From Pseudomonas sp. Os17 (GTDB lineage: Bacteria > Pseudomonadota > Gammaproteobacteria > Pseudomonadales > Pseudomonadaceae), in assembly GCF_001547895.1 (NCBI RefSeq), contig NZ_AP014627.1:5211501-5275500 (forward strand): DNA of 64,000 nt, given 5' to 3'. The notes beneath the pieces are model-generated. The model was not told where the DNA came from. It did no database searches and was given only the letters and a program-made list of their open reading frames with translations. Both the position numbers and the translations under genes were made by a program. Shown here in pieces: positions 1 to 6,838 of the stretch. Positions within the stretch are counted from its first letter, which is position 1. The number at the start of each line of letters is the position of its first letter.

Positions 1-312
1 GATGGTCAGGCCGGTGATCGCCGCGATCAGGCTGATGCGCCCCTGAGCCAGGGCCTCGACCGATTGCCAGAGGGTCGCCTCGTTGCTCAGGCCTTCGAGG
101 CTGATCTTGATCACCGGAAACAGGTTGGCGAAGACGAATAACACCCCGGCGGTGATCGACAGGGCGAACAGCTGCTGCACGCTCAGGTGACGGGCGCGGG
201 CCAGCAGCGCGCCGCAGCGCGAGCACTGGGCGGCCTGGCCCTTGCCGAGCGGCACCGATTCGTACAGCGAATCGCAGTGCTCGCAGATGATCCAGTTGCG
301 GGAAATAGTCAT
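1..312 (-). CDS. PqiA-family (paraquat-inducible protein A-like) membrane protein, 5' part only
   Basis: Only the first 104 codons are present; the rest runs off the left edge. The protein opens with a zinc-ribbon-like pair of motifs, Cys10-x2-Cys13 (CEHC) and Cys30-x2-Cys33 (CSRC), followed by a hydrophobic segment at about residues 47-67. A cytoplasmic Cys4 module ahead of membrane helices is the hallmark of PqiA/YebS proteins, which work with MCE-domain partners (PqiB/YebT) in envelope lipid trafficking. The ATG at 312 is in frame with the whole stretch. Any PqiB partner would lie outside the window. The family assignment is good; which paralogue it is cannot be decided from the fragment. 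Confidence 0.8.
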   Translation of the reverse strand, partial: MTISRNWIICEHCDSLYESVPLGKGQAAQCSRCGALLARARHLSVQQLFALSITAGVLFVFANLFPVIKISLEGLSNEATLWQSVEALAQGRISLIAAITGLTI

Positions 313-501
313 GGTCTTCAGATAGTCGGGAGGGCGGCAGGTTCAGTGACTCGAACCTGCTGGCGCATATTTTCAGAAAAACATCAGGACAGTGTCCAGT
401 TTTGTCTGCTGCGTCGCCGCCGGTGTCTACGCCATGATAGGCGCCCCGGAGATTTTCGCCGCCCGCCACCGAAGGCGGTCAATCCCGGGACGCCCTCCCG
501 T

Positions 502-936
502 TCAATGGGCCAGGCGCGTTTGCAGCCACTTGCCCCGCAGCACGTCGTAGGCCCAGTGGTAGAGGTAGGTGTAGGGCAGGAAGAACAACAACACGCCGAT
601 GTCGAGGAGCAAGGCCTGCAACAGGCTGATATCCAGCCACCAGGCAATCAGCGGCACACAGAAGGCCACCAGCCCGCCTTCGAACAGCAAGGCATGCAGG
701 ACCCGGGTCCTGGCGGTGTGTTCAAGCTCCAGACGCTTGAGCAAACGATCGAACAGACCGTTGAACAGCACGTTCCAGCCCAGGGCCAGAAGGCCGATGG
801 CGAGGGTCACCAGGCCCATGTCGACCATGGGCTTGTCCATGATCCAGGACAGCAGCGGAGTACAGATCGACACCGCCAGCAGCTCAAAGGCGACCGCCTG
901 GAAAATACGTTCGGTAAGGGATTTAGGCAGGCTCAT
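502..936 (-). CDS. PACE-family efflux transporter (AceI-like), first of two
   Basis: 144-aa protein with four hydrophobic helices arranged as two bacterial transmembrane pair domains, the size and layout of PACE (proteobacterial antimicrobial compound efflux) pumps such as AceI, which export biocides (e.g. chlorhexidine) and short diamines. Family landmarks are visible: the acidic residue of helix 1 (Glu18 in AVAFELLA), a WNxLFNxLFDR segment closing the first pair, and PLIAWWLDISLLQALLLD in the second. The start at 936 is preceded by GGAG at good spacing; an upstream in-frame start (975) would add a non-helical tail. It is divergent from a LysR gene 89 bp away, the arrangement known for AceI/AceR. 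A paralogue lies at 23348-23779. Confidence 0.88.
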   Translation of the reverse strand: MSLPKSLTERIFQAVAFELLAVSICTPLLSWIMDKPMVDMGLVTLAIGLLALGWNVLFNGLFDRLLKRLELEHTARTRVLHALLFEGGLVAFCVPLIAWWLDISLLQALLLDIGVLLFFLPYTYLYHWAYDVLRGKWLQTRLAH

Positions 937-989
937 TGCCGTACTCCTGAAGTAAAGGTGCTGGCGATCATCCAAGAGCAGGCCGATAC

Positions 990-1000
990 TTGATAATCAA
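990..1000. promoter_or_regulatory. palindrome in the PACE/LysR intergenic region
   Basis: TTGATAATCAA is an 11-bp palindrome in the 89-bp divergent region; an outer CTTGAT ... ATCAAG pair (about 989-1015) encloses it. LysR regulators usually bind such T-N11-A dyads between themselves and the target gene. The binding role is inferred. Confidence 0.4.
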
Positions 1001-1025
1001 TAACCATCGATCAAGGCGATAGTTC

Positions 1026-1880
1026 ATGGCCTCACATGAAGTGCTGCTGGCGTTCGTCCAGGCCGCCACCCAGGGCTCCTTTTCCGCTGCCGCACGCAAG
1101 CTGGGCAAGAGCCAGTCCACCATCAGCGCGGCGGTGGCGAGCCTGGAGATCGACCTGGATGTCCAGCTGTTCGACCGCAGCAGCCGCAAGCCCGGGCTGA
1201 CACCGGCCGGGCACGTGCTGCTGCAGTGCGCCGAAGAGATCCTCGCCGCCACCAGCCGCCTGGAAATGACCGCCAGCCAACTGTCCCGAGGGGTCGAGGC
1301 GAAACTCACCATTGCCCTGTCCGACACCTACCAGTCGGATCGTTTCGAAAGCTGCCTCAGCGCCTTCGAACAGCGCTATCCGGACCTGGAGCTGGAATGC
1401 CTGATCGCCGAGTGCGAGGACCTGATCGCCCTGGTGCAGAGCGGCCGGGCGCACATCGCCTTTGCCGAGCAGCAGGACGATTACCCGGCGGACCTGGAGC
1501 ACAAGACCCTGGATGAACGGGGTGAAATGTCACTCTACGTGTCGCGCAACCATCCCCTGGCAGAGCGGGATCAGGTCGACGAACAAGCCCTGCGCCAGCA
1601 CCGGGAACTGCGCCTGGCGACCGTGCTCAACCCTTACGAGAGCCGGAGCCAGGGCCGGGTCTGGTCGGCCCCCAGCTACCTGATGCTGCTGGAGATGGCG
1701 CAGGGCGGCTTTGGCTGGGCGCCCCTGCCGCGCTGGCTGGTGGAAGGGTTCGGCGCAGACAGGTTGCAGGAGCTGCAGGTCCGGGGCTGGCCACGCACCG
1801 TGGCGGTGGACGCGCTCTGGTCACGCCTGCACCCACCGGGTCCGGCGGGCAGCTGGTTGCTGGCGCGGATGCTGCAATGA
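1026..1880 (+). CDS. LysR-family transcriptional regulator, divergent from PACE pump
   Basis: 284-aa LysR-type regulator. The N-terminal winged helix-turn-helix (about residues 3-62) contains the family pattern FVQAATQGSFSAAARKLG; a periplasmic-binding-protein-like effector domain fills about residues 88-284. It is transcribed away from the PACE gene (502-936) across an 89-bp gap, which matches the known LysR control of AceI-type pumps by AceR, so it is probably the pump's ligand-responsive activator. The ligand cannot be predicted. A second LysR/PACE pair at 22308-23779 has the same divergent design. Confidence 0.88.
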   Translation: MASHEVLLAFVQAATQGSFSAAARKLGKSQSTISAAVASLEIDLDVQLFDRSSRKPGLTPAGHVLLQCAEEILAATSRLEMTASQLSRGVEAKLTIALSDTYQSDRFESCLSAFEQRYPDLELECLIAECEDLIALVQSGRAHIAFAEQQDDYPADLEHKTLDERGEMSLYVSRNHPLAERDQVDEQALRQHRELRLATVLNPYESRSQGRVWSAPSYLMLLEMAQGGFGWAPLPRWLVEGFGADRLQELQVRGWPRTVAVDALWSRLHPPGPAGSWLLARMLQ

Positions 1881-1934
1881 CCGCGTTCACCGGCTCCTGG
1901 CCGCCCCCCGCCAGCCGCCCTGAATCGCCAGCTT

Positions 1935-3185
1935 CTAGCGGGAGCCGAGCTCGGCCAGGCGCTGTTCGAGAAAGCGTCGCTCGGGGCCTTGCCGGGCCAG
2001 GGCCAAGGCGTGCTGGTAGGACTCGCGCGCGGCGGCGATATGCCCCAGTTGCCGGCAGAAATCGGCCCGCGCGGCATGGGCCAGGTGGTAATCCTGCAAG
2101 TCGCCACGCTGCAGGATGGCCTCCACTTGCTCCAGCCCCGCAGCCGGTCCATCGCGCTTGGCCAGGGCCACGGCACGGTTGAGGCGGATCACCGGCGAAG
2201 GCTGCAAACGCAGCAGGATGTCATACAGACCGACGATCTGCGCCCAATCGGTCTGTTCCGCACTCGCGGCCTCGGCATGCACCGCGGCAATCGCCGCCTG
2301 CAGGCAATAAGGCCCCGCGTGCCCGCTGCGCAGGCCGCGCTCCACCAGGGCGCAACCTTCCGCGATCAAGTCCTGCTGCCACAACGAACGGTCCTGCTGG
2401 TCCAGCAGGATCAACTCGCCAGTGGCAGAGATCCGCGCCGTGCGCCGTGACTCGTGCAACAGCATCAGCGCCAGCAGGCCCATAACCTCCGCCTCGGGCA
2501 ACAGCTCCAGCAACAGGTAGCCCAGGCGAATGGCTTCGCGGGTCAGCTCATCTCGGGTCAGTTCGGCGCCCATGGAGGCCGAGTAACCCTCGTTGAATAC
2601 CAGGTAGATCACCCGCAGCACGCTCTCCAGGCGCTCGGGCAATTCACTCAGTTGCGGCACCTGATAGGGAATCCCGGCGTCGCGGATCTTCGCCTTGGCG
2701 CGCACGATGCGCTGGGCAATGGTGGCCGGGGTGACCAGGAAGGCCCGGGCGATTTCCTCGGTGCTCAGGTCGCAGATCTCGCGCAGGGTCAATGGCACCT
2801 GGGCATCCGCCGCCAATGCCGGGTGGCAGCAGGTGAAGATCAGCCGCAGGCGGTCATCCTGCACATCCTCGACGCTCCAGTCGTCCTGTTCGAGCTGTTC
2901 TAACTGGCTGAGCAGCGCCGCCTGGGAGGCCGCGAAGCGCGCTCGTCGGCGCAGGGAGTCAATCGCCTTGAAGCGGCCGACCGACACCAGCCAGGCCCGG
3001 GGGTTGTCGGGCACGCCATCGGCCTGCCAGCGTTCGACAGCCACGAAGAAAGCCTCGTGCAGCGCCTCCTCGGCCAGGTCGAAATCCCCCAGCAGGCGGA
3101 TCAGGGTGGCGAGGATCCGCCGCGACTGCTCGCGATAGACCTGCGCCACCAGCCCCGCCAGCGCCTCCCGGTCTTGCTCGGCCAT
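1935..3185 (-). CDS. long ECF sigma factor with C-terminal TPR-like domain (ECF42-like)
   Basis: 416-aa sigma-70 family protein, about twice the length of a standard ECF factor. Region 2 (about residues 10-75) contains LAEEALHEAFFVAVERW and DNPRAWLVSVGRFKAIDSLRRR; region 4 (about 125-175) contains LREICDLSTEEIARAFLV. A roughly 240-residue C-terminal extension includes the VFNEGYSAS and DWAQIVGLYDIL segments typical of the DUF6596/TPR-like tail of ECF42 sigmas. This group has no classical anti-sigma factor and is usually encoded beside DGPF/YciI proteins, as here. The start at 3185 overlaps the stop of the SRPBCC gene by one base (TGATG), implying translational coupling; a longer start at 3242 would overlap that gene further. 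Confidence 0.85.
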   Translation of the reverse strand: MAEQDREALAGLVAQVYREQSRRILATLIRLLGDFDLAEEALHEAFFVAVERWQADGVPDNPRAWLVSVGRFKAIDSLRRRARFAASQAALLSQLEQLEQDDWSVEDVQDDRLRLIFTCCHPALAADAQVPLTLREICDLSTEEIARAFLVTPATIAQRIVRAKAKIRDAGIPYQVPQLSELPERLESVLRVIYLVFNEGYSASMGAELTRDELTREAIRLGYLLLELLPEAEVMGLLALMLLHESRRTARISATGELILLDQQDRSLWQQDLIAEGCALVERGLRSGHAGPYCLQAAIAAVHAEAASAEQTDWAQIVGLYDILLRLQPSPVIRLNRAVALAKRDGPAAGLEQVEAILQRGDLQDYHLAHAARADFCRQLGHIAAARESYQHALALARQGPERRFLEQRLAELGSR

Positions 3186-3676
3186 CAGTCCGGCAGGCCC
3201 TGGGTCACCAGCGCCACCAGGCGCTCCAGGCTCTGCCCCCAACCGTCATGAAAGCCCATGGCTTCGTGAGCCTTGCGGTCGGCTTCGCTCCAGTGCATGG
3301 CACGGGCGGTGTAGAGGGTCTTGTTGCCCTGCTCCTCGAAGGTCACTTGCGCCGTCATGAACGGCTTGCCCGAAGGAATCCAGCCCGGCAGGTAGGCATC
3401 GGTAAACACCAGCCGCGACGGGGCGTCGATCTCCAGGAACACTCCCATGGTCGGGTACTCGCTGCCGTCCGGAGCGCGCATCAGGGTACGAAACTGGCCG
3501 CCGACCCACAGGTCCATTTCGCACTCCGGGGTGGTCATGCCATGGGGCCCCCACCACTGGACCAGCAAGGCCGGCTCGGTCCAGGCGCGAAATACCGTAT
3601 TGCGCGGTGCGTCGATCAAGCGGCTGATCGACAGTTCATGCTCGGCGGACCTGCGGCCCGCGGTTGGGAATGTCAT
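3185..3676 (-). CDS. SRPBCC / AHSA1-like (START superfamily) protein
   Basis: 163-aa protein with the AHSA1-type SRPBCC fold signature: early SRLIDAPRNTVFRAWTEPALLVQWWGP, mid-protein GQFRTLMRAPDGSEYPTMGVF, and a C-terminal helix with HDGWGQSLERLVALV. Such domains form a deep hydrophobic ligand cavity; no enzymatic function can be assigned. It lies 26 bp downstream of the DGPF gene and shares one base with the sigma-factor gene, so all are probably one transcript. In ECF-linked cassettes SRPBCC and DGPF proteins are recurrent partners of unknown biochemical role. Confidence 0.83.
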   Translation of the reverse strand: MTFPTAGRRSAEHELSISRLIDAPRNTVFRAWTEPALLVQWWGPHGMTTPECEMDLWVGGQFRTLMRAPDGSEYPTMGVFLEIDAPSRLVFTDAYLPGWIPSGKPFMTAQVTFEEQGNKTLYTARAMHWSEADRKAHEAMGFHDGWGQSLERLVALVTQGLPD

Positions 3677-3702
3677 CGAAAAACTCCTGTTCAGGGGGAT
3701 GT

Positions 3703-4047
3703 TCAGGGCTTCAATTCACGTACCGGACGCACTTCGACGCTGCCGACCCGGGCGGCCGGAATATGCCCGGCGACCTGGATCGCTTCATTCAGGTCCCGGG
3801 CCTCGATCAGGTAGAAACCGGCCAGCTGTTCCTTGGTTTCGGCGAACGGGCCGTCGGTGATCGACAGCTTGCCGCCGCGCATGCGCACCGTGGTGGCGCA
3901 CTGCACCGATTGCAGCGCCTCGGCGGCGAGCATCCGCCCACTGCCCTGCACCGACTCGGCATAGGCCAGGCACTCGGCGTCCTCGGGACTGTCGGGCAGG
4001 CTGTGCAGCAAGCGCTCGTCGCTGTAGACCAGGCATAGGTATTTCAT
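3703..4047 (-). CDS. YciI-like / DGPF-domain protein
   Basis: 114-aa protein of the YCII-related superfamily, beginning MKYLCLVYSDE and carrying the eponymous DGPF tetrapeptide at residues 65-68 within ITDGPFAETKEQLAGFYLIE. DGPF proteins are conserved neighbours of ECF42 sigma factors, and the sigma gene two positions downstream fits. The start at 4047 is preceded by a near-perfect GGAGGT ribosome binding site; a longer in-frame start at 4074 lacks one. The biochemical function is unknown. Confidence 0.87.
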   Translation of the reverse strand: MKYLCLVYSDERLLHSLPDSPEDAECLAYAESVQGSGRMLAAEALQSVQCATTVRMRGGKLSITDGPFAETKEQLAGFYLIEARDLNEAIQVAGHIPAARVGSVEVRPVRELKP

Positions 4048-4114
4048 GGGCACCTCCGGACTCGGGCTGAGCAACTATGGTCGCTGTTTTGCACTTTGGC
4101 GAACCGCTCGCTGT

Positions 4115-4549
4115 TCAGGGTTGCAGGTCGAACCGGGTGGTCCCGGTGAGCATGTCGAACGGCGCCGACCAGTGCTCATGCACCACCTGCCACTGGCCGT
4201 CGCGACGTTGATAGGCGGCGCTGACGCGCATCCAGCAGGCCTTGGTCACACCCTCGGCGTCGGTGCCGCCGCAATGGGCCAGCCAGTGGGCGAAGGCCAA
4301 GTCTTCGTCGGCCCGCACCTGCAGTTGGTGGAACTCGAAAATGCCCGGGCCGGGGCAAACCTGCATGCACGCCTCCCAGTGCGCGCGATAGGCGGCCTTG
4401 CCCTTGAACTGCAAGGCCCCGACCGCATCGAAGGAGGTGATGTCATCGGCGTAATAGCTGACGATGCGCTCGATATCCCGGGCCACCACTGCCTGCTGCC
4501 AATGATCGATCAGGCTGCGCACCTGCGCTTCGTTGGATGGATTGAGCAT
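4115..4549 (-). CDS. NTF2-like (SnoaL/SgcJ-type) protein
   Basis: 144-aa NTF2-like alpha+beta barrel candidate: an N-terminal helix pair (IDHWQQAVVARDIERIVSYY) followed by a strand with DDITSFDAVG, then repeated beta strands ending WQVVHEHWSAPFD. SnoaL/SgcJ-like proteins include small-molecule isomerases and many uncharacterised stress proteins. It is 67 bp upstream of the DGPF gene in the same orientation and is probably the first gene of the ECF cassette. The open frame continues upstream to 4741, but that segment looks unlike the family and overlaps the divergent acetyltransferase start, so 4549 was chosen. Confidence 0.78.
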   Translation of the reverse strand: MLNPSNEAQVRSLIDHWQQAVVARDIERIVSYYADDITSFDAVGALQFKGKAAYRAHWEACMQVCPGPGIFEFHQLQVRADEDLAFAHWLAHCGGTDAEGVTKACWMRVSAAYQRRDGQWQVVHEHWSAPFDMLTGTTRFDLQP

Positions 4550-4731
4550 GGCCAAACTCCTCGTGAGTGAAATCAACCGCGGTGAACAGCCCCGGCACAC
4601 CGGGCCCTGGCTGTTCGGTTCACCCTTAGTCGCCTGGCCATTCGCGCAATCGACAAGCCACAGAAAAAAATTTACCCGTTGCACAAAATCGCTAGAATCC
4701 GCCCCCTCCTCCCGACCGGATCGCCCTGCCC

Positions 4732-5217
4732 GTGACCACACGCCTCGTGCCTTATGAACAGCTCGACAGCCACCAGCATGCGCGCTTGCTGGAGCTTGAA
4801 GTGCGGCCCGGACAGAAGGCGTTTAGCGGGGACATTCATGGCGCGCTGCACTCCCTGGTCAATGCGCCCCAGGGGGCGATCAAGGGCTTTGCCCTGCTCA
4901 GCGACGAGCGGCCGGTGGCCTTTGTGCTGCTCAAGCGCCCGCCCTGCCTGCCGGCCTGGGCCGACGCCGACAGCGCCAGCCTGCACGCCCTGCAAGTGGA
5001 CCAGCGGTTCCAGGGTCAAGGCTTTGGCCAGGCCTGCCTGCAAGCCATTCCCGCCGCCGCGCGCCAACAGTGGCCCGGACTCAAGGGCCTGAACCTGGCG
5101 GTGGACGGCGACAACCAGCCAGCCCTCAGGCTGTACCGCAAGCTGGGCTGGGTGGAGAACGGCGAGGCCTGCAAGGGCCGGATCGGCTATGAGCGGCGGA
5201 TGGTGCTGGCGTTCTGA
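4732..5217 (+). CDS. GNAT-family N-acetyltransferase
   Basis: 161-aa GNAT acetyltransferase. The acetyl-CoA binding motif A is visible as VDQRFQGQGFGQACLQAI at about residues 89-106, followed by LNLAVDGDNQPALRLYRKLGW (motif B). The substrate cannot be inferred. The reading frame opens at a GTG (4732). It is divergent from the NTF2-like gene and stands alone; the gene on its right is an unrelated GNAT in the opposite direction. Confidence 0.82.
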   Translation: MTTRLVPYEQLDSHQHARLLELEVRPGQKAFSGDIHGALHSLVNAPQGAIKGFALLSDERPVAFVLLKRPPCLPAWADADSASLHALQVDQRFQGQGFGQACLQAIPAAARQQWPGLKGLNLAVDGDNQPALRLYRKLGWVENGEACKGRIGYERRMVLAF

Positions 5218-5288
5218 GTGACCCGAGTGGGCCAGGAACGATCCAGATCCGCCGCGTTTCTCTTCATCAAACCGACGGTTTCACGGCA

Positions 5289-5792
5289 TCAGCGCGCAAG
5301 ACTCAGCACCATCTCATGCCAGGCCATGCCGCCGTGGTCCGACGCCGACGCCTTGACGTAGACAAAACCGAAGCGCTGGTACAACGCCACATGGCGTTCC
5401 TTGCACATCAGGTGGATACGCGCCTTGCCCATCTGGCCCATGCGCGCGATGAAGGCGTTCAGCAATTGCCGGGACAGGCCCAGGCCCTGGAAGTCCGGGT
5501 GCACCACCACCGACATGATCACCACTTCGGAACCGGCCGGGTCGTGGCCGATCAGTTCCTTGAAGGCTTCATCGGCCATCTGCACCTCGAAGGTGGCGCC
5601 GGCGTTGATGAAGCCGGCCACCACGCCGTCCACCTCGGCGACGATAAAACCCTCGGGCCAGGTGGCGATGCGGGTGGCGATCTTTTCCCGGGTCGCGGCT
5701 TCGTCGCCTTCGTAGGCCAGGGTTTCGATGGCGAAGCAACGGTCCAGGTCGGTGGGCAGTACGGTGCGGATCAGCGGGTTCGAAGCGGTCAT
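5289..5792 (-). CDS. GNAT-family N-acetyltransferase (RimI/AANAT-like)
   Basis: 167-aa GNAT protein. Residues 95-112 give the acetyl-CoA site VVVHPDFQGLGLSRQLLN, and the C-terminal part has CKERHVALYQRFGFVYV, the usual YxxxGF segment. The FAIETLAYEGDEAATREKI region resembles arylalkylamine-type GNATs. The start at 5792 was chosen because the upstream in-frame extension to 5882 is basic and low in family resemblance. No operon partners: it is convergent with the GNAT at 4732-5217. Confidence 0.82.
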   Translation of the reverse strand: MTASNPLIRTVLPTDLDRCFAIETLAYEGDEAATREKIATRIATWPEGFIVAEVDGVVAGFINAGATFEVQMADEAFKELIGHDPAGSEVVIMSVVVHPDFQGLGLSRQLLNAFIARMGQMGKARIHLMCKERHVALYQRFGFVYVKASASDHGGMAWHEMVLSLAR

Positions 5793-6014
5793 GGGGCGGC
5801 AACCTGAAGTCGGTGAAGGGTGGCGGATTCTAGCAAGAGTGGCGCCGTGCCGAGCCTGGCGTATGCAGGGCATAGGGATCATCGGGGACGCCGTAAAGCT
5901 TTCATATAAACCCTGGCAAGCAGGCCGCCCAGGGATTATCTATCAGCTCCCCGACGCCTGCTGGCCGGCCCTGTCGAGCCGGTCGTGCCGCGTCTTGCCC
6001 ACAGGACCTTCCCC

Positions 6015-6167
6015 ATGAGCAACATCCAGATCGGCCTTTTTCTGCTGTTCGGCATCGCCACCTTCGGCTGCATCACCCTGTACATCGACTTTGTGCATGA
6101 GCGGCGCCGCGGCGAGAAATCCCTGAGCGGCGCCACGCGCCGGGATCAGAGCCCCACCAGGCGATAA
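6015..6167 (+). CDS. small single-helix membrane protein, unknown
   Basis: 50-aa open frame with one strong hydrophobic segment (IGLFLLFGIATFGCITLYI, residues 6-24) followed by a basic tail (HERRRGEK). A plausible AGGA ribosome site lies about 9 bp before the ATG. Its last 22 bp overlap the 3' end of kdpE on the other strand. I do not recognise a family; the one-helix-plus-basic-tail design and clean ribosome site favour a real gene, but it could be a chance frame. Confidence 0.5.
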   Translation: MSNIQIGLFLLFGIATFGCITLYIDFVHERRRGEKSLSGATRRDQSPTRR

Positions 6168-6838
6168 CCCACCTGCAACTCGGTGATCAGATGCTGGGGC
6201 TGCGCCGGATCGGCCTCCAGCTTCTGCCGTAGATGGGCCATGTGCACCCGCAGGTAATGGGCGCGGTCGACGTAATCCAGGCCCCAGACCTCCAGCAGCA
6301 GCTGGCGATGGGTCAGGACCCGGCTCTGGCCGCGGATCAGCGCACAGAGCAGACGGTATTCGATTGGCGTCAGGTGCACCAACTGCCCTTCGCGGCGCAC
6401 TTCATGGGTCGCCAGGTCGACCTCGATCACCCCGAAGTTCACCTTGCTGGTGGCCGCTGCCGCGCCGCTCTGGCCATGACGGCGCAACTGCGCGCGAATC
6501 CGCGCCAGCAGCTCCGGCACGCCGAACGGCTTGACCAGGTAGTCGTCGGCCCCGGCATCCAGGGCGGCGACTTTCTCGTCTTCCCGATCCCGGGCCGAAA
6601 GCACCAGGATCGGCACCGCCAGCCAGCCGCGCAGCTCGCTGATCAGTTGCTTGCCGTCGCCGTCCGGCAGGCCCAGGTCGACGATCACCAGGTCCGGCTG
6701 ACGGCTGGCTGCATGGATCAGCGCGCGCTTGACGCTGTCGGCCTCGAACACCTGGAAGCCTTCGTCCTCCAGGGCAATGCCGACAAAGCGGCGGATATTG
6801 GCTTCGTCCTCGACGATCAGGATGCGTGGGCTGCTCAT
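6146..6838 (-). CDS. kdpE: KdpE response regulator
   Basis: 230-aa OmpR/PhoB-type response regulator. Receiver domain at residues 1-118 with the acidic pair in VEDEAN, phospho-acceptor Asp54 (VIVDLGLPDGDG) and the conserved lysine in YLVKPFG; winged-helix DNA-binding domain at about 130-228 (LTPIEYRLLCALIRGQ ... VHMAHLRQKLE). The start codon overlaps the kdpD stop as ATGA, so the two are translationally coupled. With KdpD it activates the high-affinity potassium ATPase genes immediately upstream. Identification rests on the domains and on the kdp context. Confidence 0.95.
   Translation of the reverse strand: MSSPRILIVEDEANIRRFVGIALEDEGFQVFEADSVKRALIHAASRQPDLVIVDLGLPDGDGKQLISELRGWLAVPILVLSARDREDEKVAALDAGADDYLVKPFGVPELLARIRAQLRRHGQSGAAAATSKVNFGVIEVDLATHEVRREGQLVHLTPIEYRLLCALIRGQSRVLTHRQLLLEVWGLDYVDRAHYLRVHMAHLRQKLEADPAQPQHLITELQVGYRLVGL

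Noticed and set aside
4550-4741. N-terminal extension of the NTF2-like protein
   Set aside because: Overlaps the promoter and start of the divergent acetyltransferase and lacks family features.
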